DNA from: an uncultured Duodenibacillus sp.
GTDB lineage: Bacteria > Pseudomonadota > Gammaproteobacteria > Burkholderiales > Burkholderiaceae_F
Length of the DNA: 33,785 bases
Reading direction: 5' to 3'
NCBI GenBank assembly: GCA_944390715.1
Contig: CALXQS010000023.1
Span: 1-33,785, forward strand
The notes under the pieces were generated by a model, which made no database searches, was not told where the DNA came from, and saw only the letters and a list, made by a program, of their open reading frames with translations. The stretch's first letter is position 1. The number at the start of each line of letters is the position of its first letter. Positions 18,545-26,054 of the stretch are shown here, in pieces. A program made the translations under genes and the position numbers.

Positions 18545-20137
18545 ATGGAAGTTTCTCGCCGCTTGTTCTTGACGGGCGCAGCCGGTGCGGCTGCTTCCGG
18601 TCTTGTCGGCTTTGCAGCGCCGGCTTTTGCTGCACCGACTCCTGGACTTTTGCGCACCCCTTCGAAATGGGACATGACGACTGACGTCGTGGTCTGTGGC
18701 TCCGGCATTGCCGGCATGTGCGCAGCCACGGCCGCTGTCGACAAGGGAGCCAAGGTCGTCGTTTTTGAAAAAGGCAAGTATTACGGCGGAGCCGCGGTCA
18801 TCAACGGCGGCATCATGGCTCTGCAGGGCGGCACCAAGTGGCAGCGCGAGCACGGCGTCAAGGACACCCCGCAGCGCCTCTATGTCCATCTGACGGATCC
18901 CAAAAACCCGGAATACAAGAAGAACAATCCGGCGCTTTTGAAGAAATACTCTGAGTACTGCGGTCCCACTCAGGAGTGGCTTGAGGCTCACGGCGTCAAG
19001 TTCCTGCCCACGGCAACGCAGCCCGGCAAATACGACAGCCAGCACCACGAGTTTTATCTGCACGTTTACACCGATGATCCCGGCGACGGCAAGCGCAAGC
19101 CCCAGCCGTCGGGCGGCTTCATGGGCGGCCGCGGCGTGATGATGCCGCTTAAGGCCTACTACGAGAAAAAAGGCGTGCAGATCCTCTTGGAGCACAAGGT
19201 CACCGATGTCTACAAGAACGCCAAGGGCCGCGTCATCGGCGCTCGCGTTGAAGCCGGCGGCAAGGTCATCAACGTGCGCGCCCGCAAGGGCGTCGTGCTC
19301 GCCGGAGGCAACTTCAAGAGCAACATCACCATGCGCCGCTACATTGATCCGCGCTTTGCCAATCCCAACATTCCCGCCACCGGCTATCCGCATTACGAGG
19401 ACGACGGCTCGGCCATGATTGCTGGACTGAAGGCCGGCGCCATGTTTGAAGCCGGCCGCGGCGAAGACACGCCTTATATGCGCCGCATGTTCGGCACCGC
19501 CACCTACGGCTTCCCGAAGGGATCGAAGTTCGGCCATCCCGGCATCGGCGTCAAGGGCAAGCGCTGGGGCGACGTGATCTTCACCAACGCCAGCGGCAAG
19601 CGCTTTGTGCGCGAAGAAGACAAGAAGGATCTCGGCGGCTACACGTTCTATGATGTGGCGCTGCTGCAGCCTGATCTCGTCATCTGGACGGTCTTTGATG
19701 AAGCCGCCGCCAAGAAGAATCACTGGACGATCAAGGAAGACGTCTGCCAGCCCGGCTACGCCTTCAAGGCCGATACGATCGAAGAGCTTGCCAAGCTCAC
19801 CAAGCAGCCCGAGCTGCCCGCTCAGGTTGCTCGCTACAACGGCTTTGTGGATGCCGGCAAAGACGATGAATTCGGCAAGCCCGCCGAGCTTTTGAAGACC
19901 AAGATCGCTCAGGGACCGTTCTACGCCGTGCGTCTGGTGATCTTCCTGCACAACTGCGCAGGCGGCCTGTCGATCAACGACAACGCTCAGGTTCTCGACA
20001 TCGTCGGCAAGCCCATCGAGGGTCTTTATGCAGCCGGTGAAAACTGCGGCGGCATTTACGTCGGCAACGGCATGCCTCGCGGCATTATTCCCGGCCGCTG
20101 GGCCGGCGAACATGCTGCCCAGGCCAAAGCTGCCTGA
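18545..20137 (+). CDS. Tat-exported FAD-dependent reductase, fumarate reductase/flavocytochrome c flavoprotein family
   Basis: A 530-aa flavoprotein. Residues 1-29 are a Tat signal: SRRLFLT at 4-10, a hydrophobic stretch and AFA before the cleavage site, so it is exported folded with its cofactor. FAD binding is shown by DVVVCGSGIAG (47-57), E75 in the VVVFEKG strand and GLYAAGENCGG near the C-terminus. The family transfers electrons to an activated C=C bond in the periplasm. Compared with Shewanella fumarate reductase, the catalytic Arg of TTRDKAS is aligned here with K361 (EEDKKD), HHTMGG appears as H469-N-C-A-G-G, and the substrate-binding Arg region reads GNGMPRG (507-513). Fumarate is therefore unlikely; the true acceptor is unknown. 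It carries no heme motif, and the next gene supplies the cytochrome. AGGAG precedes the ATG. Confidence 0.88.
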   Translation: MEVSRRLFLTGAAGAAASGLVGFAAPAFAAPTPGLLRTPSKWDMTTDVVVCGSGIAGMCAATAAVDKGAKVVVFEKGKYYGGAAVINGGIMALQGGTKWQREHGVKDTPQRLYVHLTDPKNPEYKKNNPALLKKYSEYCGPTQEWLEAHGVKFLPTATQPGKYDSQHHEFYLHVYTDDPGDGKRKPQPSGGFMGGRGVMMPLKAYYEKKGVQILLEHKVTDVYKNAKGRVIGARVEAGGKVINVRARKGVVLAGGNFKSNITMRRYIDPRFANPNIPATGYPHYEDDGSAMIAGLKAGAMFEAGRGEDTPYMRRMFGTATYGFPKGSKFGHPGIGVKGKRWGDVIFTNASGKRFVREEDKKDLGGYTFYDVALLQPDLVIWTVFDEAAAKKNHWTIKEDVCQPGYAFKADTIEELAKLTKQPELPAQVARYNGFVDAGKDDEFGKPAELLKTKIAQGPFYAVRLVIFLHNCAGGLSINDNAQVLDIVGKPIEGLYAAGENCGGIYVGNGMPRGIIPGRWAGEHAAQAKAA

Positions 20138-20153
20138 TTGACTGCCTGAAATT

Positions 20154-20201
20154 GAGGAAGGCGCTCTCGATTCAAACATAAAAAAGAGGTGCGCTTTCCT
20201 C
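20154..20201 (+). repeat. Inverted repeat between flavoprotein and cytochrome genes
   Basis: GAGGAAGGCGC (20154-20164) and GCGCTTTCCTC (20191-20201) pair over 11 bp with one G-U and enclose 26 nt. No U-tract follows immediately. Such intercistronic stems commonly set unequal amounts of two proteins by protecting or terminating the mRNA; here that is only a possibility. Confidence 0.6.
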
Positions 20202-20240
20202 TGAACTCTTTCCTTTGCAACCTCGAGCACCCCATCAATC

Positions 20241-20597
20241 ATGAAAAAACTCATCGGCGCCATCGTTCTGTGCGCATGCATGACATCGCTTCAAGCCGCC
20301 GGCACCACGAAGCAGGACTGCCTTGCCTGTCACGGACCGTTCGACAAGCTCATCTCAAAAAACCTTGCCGTCGAAGCTGACCCCAAGCCCGTCAATCCGC
20401 ACACATACATTCCCCACACGAAAACAGGCACAATGGATCAGATTTGGGAATGTACAACGTGCCATACGCCGCACGCCATGCCGGTGAAAAAGGATCCTAA
20501 TCGGGAAAAGGCAAATGTCGAGGCCTGCTACCAGTGCCACCATCAATACAATTTTCAGCGTTGCGATGCCTGTCACGGTGGTTCCGGCCAAAAATGA
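20241..20597 (+). CDS. Periplasmic tetraheme cytochrome c, likely electron donor of the reductase
   Basis: A 118-aa protein with a Sec signal peptide (MKKLIGAIVLCACMTSLQAA, cleavage near residue 20) and four CxxCH heme attachment motifs at 27-31, 71-75, 96-100 and 108-112. Size and spacing resemble the small tetraheme cytochromes that are either fused to, or encoded beside, flavocytochrome c reductases; histidines between motifs could serve as distal ligands. It starts 103 nt after the flavoprotein gene and has no good ribosome site. The likely path is menaquinol, a membrane quinol dehydrogenase encoded elsewhere, this cytochrome and then the flavoprotein; that chain is inference. Confidence 0.9.
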   Translation: MKKLIGAIVLCACMTSLQAAGTTKQDCLACHGPFDKLISKNLAVEADPKPVNPHTYIPHTKTGTMDQIWECTTCHTPHAMPVKKDPNREKANVEACYQCHHQYNFQRCDACHGGSGQK

Positions 20598-20610
20598 AGC
20601 TTGACAAACA

Positions 20611-21261
20611 ATGACTGACAAGCCCTGCAGCCAAGCACTCATCCGCGTCGTTGACGACGACAAGGATTTTCTTGAAGGCTTGTGCTTTCTGCTTGATGCC
20701 AAGAACTGGAACGTTGCAGCGTACCGTTCGGCCAAGGACTTTCTTACGACGGACGCTCCGAGCGTTCCCGGCTGCTTGATTTTGGACATCCACATGCCCG
20801 ACATGTCGGGCATTGAACTGCAGGAGGAGATGAAGCGGCGAGGCATTGATTTGCCGATCATCATTCTCACGGGCCACGCCGACATTGAGTCAGCCGTCAA
20901 AACTCTCAAGATGGGTGCGGTGGATTTTCTGCAAAAGCCCGTTGCTCCCGAAGTTTGATTTGAGAGCATCGACGAGGCCGTCAAACTCAGCATGGTCCAC
21001 CGTCTGGGCGGACTGGACCATCGGGCTCTGCTCGAGGTGCTGAGCGGCTTTTCGTCGCGGGAAAAGCAGGTCACGGCGCTTCTTGTGCAAGGGCTGATCA
21101 ACAGCTCGATTGCCGAGCGGCTCAATCTCACGCTCAAAACCGTGCAAAACTACCGCAACAACATCTACCGCAAGCTGCGCGTGCACAACACCGAAGGTCT
21201 TCTGAACGTTCTTTCTCAGCTTGAGTCGAACGAGCGCTCAAAACTTTTAGCGGTTTCGTAA
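20611..21261 (+). pseudogene. FixJ/TtrR-like response regulator split by in-frame TGA
   Basis: One continuous frame encodes a receiver domain (codons 1-115) and a LuxR-type helix-turn-helix (about codons 140-205, SSREKQVTALL ... LTLKTVQNYRNNIYRKL). The receiver has the acidic pocket DDD near residues 15-17, the phosphoacceptor D59 in LILDIHMPD, and the conserved T and K in ILTGHAD and FLQKP. Codon 116 (20956-20958) is TGA and falls in the last receiver helix, where an ordinary residue is expected; CGA, TGG or TTA would each need one change. Removing it gives about 216 aa, normal for the family. Alternatives are a sequencing error or real separation: an ATG at 20992 with GAGG 14 nt upstream could start a free 89-aa DNA-binding protein. 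The sensor kinase starts 3 nt after the final stop. Confidence 0.82.
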
Positions 21262-21264
21262 ACG

Positions 21265-23085
21265 ATGTCTTCGGCTGCCCGCACAAAATTTCATTTGCTG
21301 AGCATTGCCCTGCTGAGTTTTTTGTACTGCGGCTGCATTCATGCCTCTGAAGCGCAGGCAGCAGACGGCGTGAGCGCCGCCACCAGGCGGCTGTACCCGG
21401 ATCGGGCATTTCGCATCGGCTTGATTGAGCTCTCCGACACGCAAAAAGTCAAAGGGCTTGTGGCAAGATCGGTCAAGGAACTCAGAAAAGCATTTTTTCC
21501 CTACCAAATCGAAATCCAGCAATACGCAAGCCGCGATCTTGAGCAAGCCATCAAAAGCAAAAGCGTTGATGCCTTTATTGCAAGCTCAGGCTTTTACTGG
21601 CGAATGATTCCGCTAGGCGCCCGTGACGTTGCGACAATGATTTCGCGCACCAGCCCTGACCCAAACCACACCTCGGCCATCACCTTCATTACGTCTAGAG
21701 AAAACACTTCGATTAGCACTCTGGCAGACATGCAGGGCAAAAGGCTGTCGGCCAGCTACCCGACGGCATTCATGGGATATCGCATTGGGCTAGCGGAAAT
21801 AGCCTCTCGAGGCTACGACCCGGAAAAGTTTTTTTCTTCCGTCAGCTTTTCCAATGCGCCTGGGATCGGTCCTATTGCGCAGAAAGTCCTCAACGGGCAG
21901 GCTGACGTCGCATTCGTTCAATCTTGCTGGCTTGAATCGCTTCCCCAAGACAAGCGAAGCCTCTATCGAGTCGTCGCCCCGATCGACGACGACAGCTCCG
22001 CATGCGTGCGCTCAACCGCCTCGTACCCGAGCATCACGGTCGCCGTTTTGCGTGACGCTCCTGCCGGCGCCGCCCGAGAAATAGCCAAAGTTCTCCTGTC
22101 GATGCCTGCTGATGAAAACGGCGAACATTGGGGATTGGCCACCAACTTTCAGTCCATAGACCGCGTCTACAGACTGCTTAAGCTTGAGCACTATGCATAT
22201 CTGCGAGAGTGGAGCGTCAAGCGCTGGATTGCTGCGCACAAACCTTGGATTATGGCCTTTGCCTTTTGCCTGCTTCTTTTGATCTGCCACAGCTTCATCG
22301 TCGGCTACCTTGTGCGCCGCCGCACGGAACAGCTAGCGCAGGCAAACGCCGAAAAGGCCGCTGTCGAACGCAGACTCAACAGCATGTTTGTACGCATGGA
22401 GCAATTTCGCAAAGCCAACACGGTCGGCCAGCTTTCGAGCATGATTGCTCACGAACTGGCGCAGCCCGTCGGCGCTGCAGTGTCGTACTGCAACGGTCTG
22501 CGGCTTTTGCTGCAAAACGATACGCTCACGAAGGACAAGCTCATCAGCTGCCTCAACGGCCTTGATCACGGCCTGACGCGAGTGAGCAACATCATTGAAA
22601 AAGTTCGCAGCTACAAAAAAGGCAACGTCGACCGTGATCAAAAAATCAGCCTTCTGGAAGCCGTCAATAATGCCCGCGACAGCATATCGCAGCAGCTTCT
22701 TGAGGGACTTGCCGTCAAAATCCGCATCAACAGCTCCTTGATGGTGCTGGGCGACTACCTGGAAATCGAGCTGCTGTTCAACAACTTGATCAGCAACGCG
22801 GTTGCTGCGGCCATGCGCAAAGACTCCCCGCAAGTCAGCATTTGCGCACAGGCCTGCGGCGACAAAGTCGTCGTTCAGATTGAAAACTCCGGCGCTTACG
22901 TCTCTGAACAAGCCCTGGCGCAGCTCACCATTCCCTTTGTGTCGGAAAAGGGCTCGGGACACGGCCTGGGCATTCCAATTTCCATGTCGCTGGCAGAAGC
23001 CAACGGCGGTCATCTTTCCTACAAAAGACGCGCCGACGGCGGCCTGATCGCCGAGGTGACGCTGCGCTCGGCTTCAAGCTCATAG
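21265..23085 (+). CDS. TtrS-like sensor histidine kinase with periplasmic PhnD-type domain
   Basis: A 606-aa membrane kinase. A signal or anchor segment (about 8-25) precedes a periplasmic domain of the phosphonate-binding/TtrS type (about 45-310), then one membrane helix (about 328-350), a coiled-coil linker, a HisKA helix with H396 in HELAQP, and an HATPase domain with N-box NLISNAVAAAM and G2 box GSGHGLGI. The G1 box reads ENSG where DxGxG is usual, so nucleotide binding may be altered. The mature periplasmic part has exactly two cysteines, C221 and C247, which could form a redox-sensitive pair. TtrS of Salmonella senses tetrathionate; here the neighbouring reductase suggests the signal is its organic substrate. 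It is the last gene of the four-gene module. Confidence 0.88.
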   Translation: MSSAARTKFHLLSIALLSFLYCGCIHASEAQAADGVSAATRRLYPDRAFRIGLIELSDTQKVKGLVARSVKELRKAFFPYQIEIQQYASRDLEQAIKSKSVDAFIASSGFYWRMIPLGARDVATMISRTSPDPNHTSAITFITSRENTSISTLADMQGKRLSASYPTAFMGYRIGLAEIASRGYDPEKFFSSVSFSNAPGIGPIAQKVLNGQADVAFVQSCWLESLPQDKRSLYRVVAPIDDDSSACVRSTASYPSITVAVLRDAPAGAAREIAKVLLSMPADENGEHWGLATNFQSIDRVYRLLKLEHYAYLREWSVKRWIAAHKPWIMAFAFCLLLLICHSFIVGYLVRRRTEQLAQANAEKAAVERRLNSMFVRMEQFRKANTVGQLSSMIAHELAQPVGAAVSYCNGLRLLLQNDTLTKDKLISCLNGLDHGLTRVSNIIEKVRSYKKGNVDRDQKISLLEAVNNARDSISQQLLEGLAVKIRINSSLMVLGDYLEIELLFNNLISNAVAAAMRKDSPQVSICAQACGDKVVVQIENSGAYVSEQALAQLTIPFVSEKGSGHGLGIPISMSLAEANGGHLSYKRRADGGLIAEVTLRSASSS

Positions 23086-23112
23086 CGCAAGCCGCTGTTT
23101 GCCCGGCCTGCA

Positions 23113-23160
23113 TAAAACAAGCGCAGCCTGAGCAGAATCATTGATTGTCTCAGACTGCGC
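23113..23160 (-). terminator. Terminator of cstA, between convergent units
   Basis: On the minus strand GCGCAGTCTGAG (23160-23149) pairs with CTCAGGCTGCGC (23132-23121), 12 bp with one G-U, around a 16-nt loop. It is followed by TTGTTTTATG (23120-23111). It lies about 60 nt after the cstA stop and 35 nt after the kinase stop. The plus-strand version has a mismatch and no T tract. Confidence 0.75.
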
Positions 23161-23223
23161 CGGCTTTGGTCTGTGCGCGCCCTCAAAGCAAACGCACAGA
23201 CAATCTGGAAAGAGCAGAATTCA

Positions 23224-25059
23224 TCATTCTTCAACGATCTGCTTGACCTCCACGCCGTAGGCATCCTTCACAAGCGTCTTCATGTTGAGAAGAACGAGCC
23301 AGCGGCGAATCGTGCCGACAATCACGATGCCCATCAGAATCATGACCAAGCACGACAAGAACGCCAGCAGATTCTGGCCGTTGGGCAGATATTGATTGAC
23401 GACCAGCCAAATGCCGGCCCACACCGTCACAATCGTCATCAAGACGCCGGGCACGCCTGTCATCCACGAATAGCGGGTTTTGTTGAGCCGCAGCAGCACC
23501 GTCGTGCCGATGAGCAGCGTCACAGAAGCCAGCAGCTGGTTGCAGATGCCAAAGAGCGGCCATATGCTCGAGATGTCGCCCGAATAGACCAAGTAGCCCC
23601 AGCTTCCAGTAAAGAGGATGGACGTGATGATGATGCCGGGAACCCAGTGCTTGTCGTTGAACTTGGGCGAAATGTAGCGCCCGATCATTTCCTGCAGGAA
23701 GAAGCGGCCGACTCGAGTACCGGCGTCAACAGCCGTCAGAATGAACACTGCCTCAAACATGATGGCAAAGTGATACCAATAGGCCATCAGCTCTTCCATC
23801 CATGGGATGCGGCTGAAAATGTAGGCCATGCCGACAGCCAGACTGACGGAGCCGCCGGGACGCGCCGCAAGGTTTTCCTGCACCTCGGCTTCGAGCATCG
23901 GAAGGTTCTGAACGCTCATGCCAAGCTCGGCAAACTTATCGGCCGAAGCGTTGATGGCAAAATAGTCGGCAGGCACCAACACGCAGGCTGCAACAAGCGC
24001 CATCACGGCCACAAAACCTTCGGTGAGCATTGCACCGTACCCAACAAAAAGCACGTCTTTTTCGTTGCCCAGCATCTTGGGCGTCGTGCCGGTGCCAATC
24101 GTCGCATGAAAGCCGGACAAAGCACCGCAGGCAATCGTGATGAAGATGAAGGGAACGACAGGACCGCCGACAATCGGACCGCCGCCGTGCACGAATTCAG
24201 TAATCGGCGGCATCTTGAAGTCGGGCATGACGAAAAGAATGCCGACAGCAAGCGCAGCGATCGTGCCGATCTTCAGGAATGTCGACAGATAGTCGCGCGG
24301 CAGCAGCAGCAGCCATACCGGCAGCACGGAAGCAAGAAAGCCATAGACCGGAATAATGATCGACATCGTCTTTTTGTCGATATCCAAAAAGCCGAAATAT
24401 TCCGGATGCGCAGCCACCCACGGACCGGTCAAAATGCAGGCAAACAAAAGCAGCACGCCCAGAATGCTCGCGCCGACCACGTCATTTTTGCGCCAGGTGT
24501 GCATGTAAAGCCCCATGATGACGGCGATCGGAATCGTGGCGGCCACGGTGTAGGTCGACCACAGAGAATCGTGCATGGCATTGACGCAGGCAATCGACAA
24601 TCCGGCAAGCGTCAGGATCAAGATGGCAAGCACTGCCCAGCTGGCGACAAAGCCCGTTGTGGGATCAATTTCACGCGAAGCGATATAAGCAAGCGAGCGT
24701 CCCTTATGCCGCACGGAACAAAAGAGCACGACCATGTCGTGAACGCCGCCCGCGAGCACGCAGCCGATCAGAATCCACAACAATCCCGGCAGATAGCCGA
24801 ACTGTGCTGCGAGCACCGGACCAAGCAGAGGACCGGCCGCGGCAATTGCCGCGAAATGGTGACCGAACAACACAAACTTGTCGGTTTTTACATAGTCCTG
24901 ACCATCGGCGTACTTAACTGCCGGCGTCGGACGATCAGGATTCACATTGAGGACCTTTGCTGCAATAAAGAGCCCGTAAAAACGGTAGCCGATGGCAAAC
25001 ACGCACAGGCTCGCAAAGATCACTGTAACGGCATTGATGCCTTCAAGTGAACTAAGCAT
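23224..25059 (-). CDS. cstA: Carbon starvation protein A family transporter
   Basis: A 611-aa polytopic inner-membrane protein of the CstA/BtsT family with roughly 15 hydrophobic segments. Signatures include YADGQDYVKTDKFVLFGHHFAAIAAAGPLLGP near the N-terminus, the GGVHDM segment and FHATIGTGTTPKML in the middle. Characterised relatives move pyruvate (BtsT, CstA) or peptides, driven by protons. The start is ATG at 25059 with AAGGAG about 9 nt upstream. It is close in length to the 500-700 aa usual for the family. The gene faces the sensor kinase tail to tail and follows the FAH-family gene on the same strand, with enough space (214 nt) for its own promoter. Pyruvate as substrate is inference. 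Confidence 0.9.
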   Translation of the reverse strand: MLSSLEGINAVTVIFASLCVFAIGYRFYGLFIAAKVLNVNPDRPTPAVKYADGQDYVKTDKFVLFGHHFAAIAAAGPLLGPVLAAQFGYLPGLLWILIGCVLAGGVHDMVVLFCSVRHKGRSLAYIASREIDPTTGFVASWAVLAILILTLAGLSIACVNAMHDSLWSTYTVAATIPIAVIMGLYMHTWRKNDVVGASILGVLLLFACILTGPWVAAHPEYFGFLDIDKKTMSIIIPVYGFLASVLPVWLLLLPRDYLSTFLKIGTIAALAVGILFVMPDFKMPPITEFVHGGGPIVGGPVVPFIFITIACGALSGFHATIGTGTTPKMLGNEKDVLFVGYGAMLTEGFVAVMALVAACVLVPADYFAINASADKFAELGMSVQNLPMLEAEVQENLAARPGGSVSLAVGMAYIFSRIPWMEELMAYWYHFAIMFEAVFILTAVDAGTRVGRFFLQEMIGRYISPKFNDKHWVPGIIITSILFTGSWGYLVYSGDISSIWPLFGICNQLLASVTLLIGTTVLLRLNKTRYSWMTGVPGVLMTIVTVWAGIWLVVNQYLPNGQNLLAFLSCLVMILMGIVIVGTIRRWLVLLNMKTLVKDAYGVEVKQIVEE

Positions 25060-25212
25060 GATTGAAAAACTCCTTGGTTCAAAACACTTTCTGCCGAGAG
25101 CCTGGCCTTGGCCAAGCCGCTCGCTTTATTGTTGCGCGTCCATCACCAATTTCGGCTACGCCGGCCGCCTGAAAATGAGGACGTCACAGCGCAGGATTTT
25201 ACAGATCATCCC

Positions 25213-25248
25213 ATAAAACAAAGGGTTGCCACGTAAGCGACAACCCTT
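25213..25248 (-). terminator. Terminator of the FAH-family gene
   Basis: On the minus strand AAGGGTTG (25248-25241) pairs with CAACCCTT (25228-25221) around a 12-nt loop, followed by TGTTTTAT. It lies about 25 nt after the stop of the FAH-family gene and 160 nt before the cstA start. Confidence 0.7.
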
Positions 25249-25273
25249 AGATTCAGACTCTTGTTCCCGTGTG

Positions 25274-25969
25274 CTAAACAAGCTTGAATTCGATGGTTCC
25301 GACGCCTGCGCAGCCGGCGCGAACCACGTCGCCTTTTTCAATCTTTGATACGCCCGCAGGGCTTCCGGTAAAAATCAAGTCGCCGGGCTGCAGCGTCCAA
25401 TACTTGGAAATTTCCGCAATCACTTCATCAATCGACCAAATCATGTCCGCCGTCGAGCCCTTCTGCTTTTCCTGATTATTGACGTAAAGCCAAAGTTCGG
25501 CGTTGCTCATGTCGGGGGCCTGCTCGGCCGGCTTGATGAACGAGATCGGTGCGGACTGATCAAATCCCTTGGCCGTCGTCCAGGGGCGGCGCATCTCTTT
25601 GGCGGCTGCCTGCAGATCGCGACGCGTCAAATCAACGCCCACTGCCCAGCCCCAAATGCATGCGCGAGCCTGCTCGAGCGAAACATTCTTTGCCTTCGTT
25701 CCAATAGCGATCACCAGCTCGACTTCATGCTGCAGATTTTCAGTCATCGGAGGAAAATCCACCTCGGCCGTCTTCTTCGGACTGATCGGCACCACGGCAT
25801 CGGCCGGCTTGGCAAAAAAACAAGGCACGCCCCTGCCTGTGCCTCCCATTTCACGATCATGCTCTGCGTAATTGCGGCCTACACAGTAAATGCGGTGAAC
25901 AGGAAACAATACGTCCGGGGATCCAGCCACCGGAACAACACTCTGAGCGCTGGGAGCAAAGGCAAACAT
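25274..25969 (-). CDS. Fumarylacetoacetate hydrolase family protein, fumarylpyruvate hydrolase-like
   Basis: A 231-aa FAH-superfamily protein. The N-terminal segment FPVHRIYCVGRNYAEHDREMG closely recalls the NagK-type fumarylpyruvate hydrolases of the gentisate pathway. Metal ligands of the family appear as HEVELV (two Glu) and GVDLTRRDLQ (Asp), and the C-terminal IFTGSPAGV is typical. Members hydrolyse or isomerise 2-oxo-dienoates in aromatic degradation, but many genomes keep them as oxaloacetate decarboxylases or with unknown use, and no other aromatic gene is nearby. The ATG ending at 25969 is chosen because GGAG lies 10 nt upstream; the longer frame to 26038 runs through the pssA terminator. 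The U-tract of that terminator abuts this ribosome site. Confidence 0.85.
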   Translation of the reverse strand: MFAFAPSAQSVVPVAGSPDVLFPVHRIYCVGRNYAEHDREMGGTGRGVPCFFAKPADAVVPISPKKTAEVDFPPMTENLQHEVELVIAIGTKAKNVSLEQARACIWGWAVGVDLTRRDLQAAAKEMRRPWTTAKGFDQSAPISFIKPAEQAPDMSNAELWLYVNNQEKQKGSTADMIWSIDEVIAEISKYWTLQPGDLIFTGSPAGVSKIEKGDVVRAGCAGVGTIEFKLV

Positions 25970-25983
25970 CTTTTGTCGTCTCC

Positions 25984-26027
25984 AAAAAGAAGCGGCAGAA
26001 GTCCGCCGTTGAAACGGAGTCTGCCGC
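25984..26027 (-). terminator. Terminator of pssA, abutting the FAH ribosome site
   Basis: On the minus strand GCGGCAGA (26027-26020) pairs with TCTGCCGC (25999-25992), with an inner TCCG/CGGA stem, followed by TTCTTTTT (25991-25984). The GGAG of the next gene begins at the very next base and its ATG is only 14 nt from the U-tract. Confidence 0.85.
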
Positions 26028-26054
26028 AATTCATCCATACAAATCTTTTCTTGG

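Noticed and set aside
23121..23160. Terminator for the sensor kinase on the plus strand
   Set aside because: On the plus strand the stem has a C-A mismatch and no T tract; on the minus strand it is perfect with a T-rich tail, so it belongs to cstA.
23173..25050. Long plus-strand open frame of 625 codons opposite cstA, and a 592-codon frame opposite the flavoprotein (18503-20281)
   Set aside because: They mirror well-identified proteins on the other strand, have compositions rich in His, Arg and Gln without domains, and arise from third-position GC bias.
25107..25116. Palindrome CTTGGCCAAG upstream of cstA as an operator
   Set aside because: Short, GC-rich and unsupported by promoter elements or a second copy.
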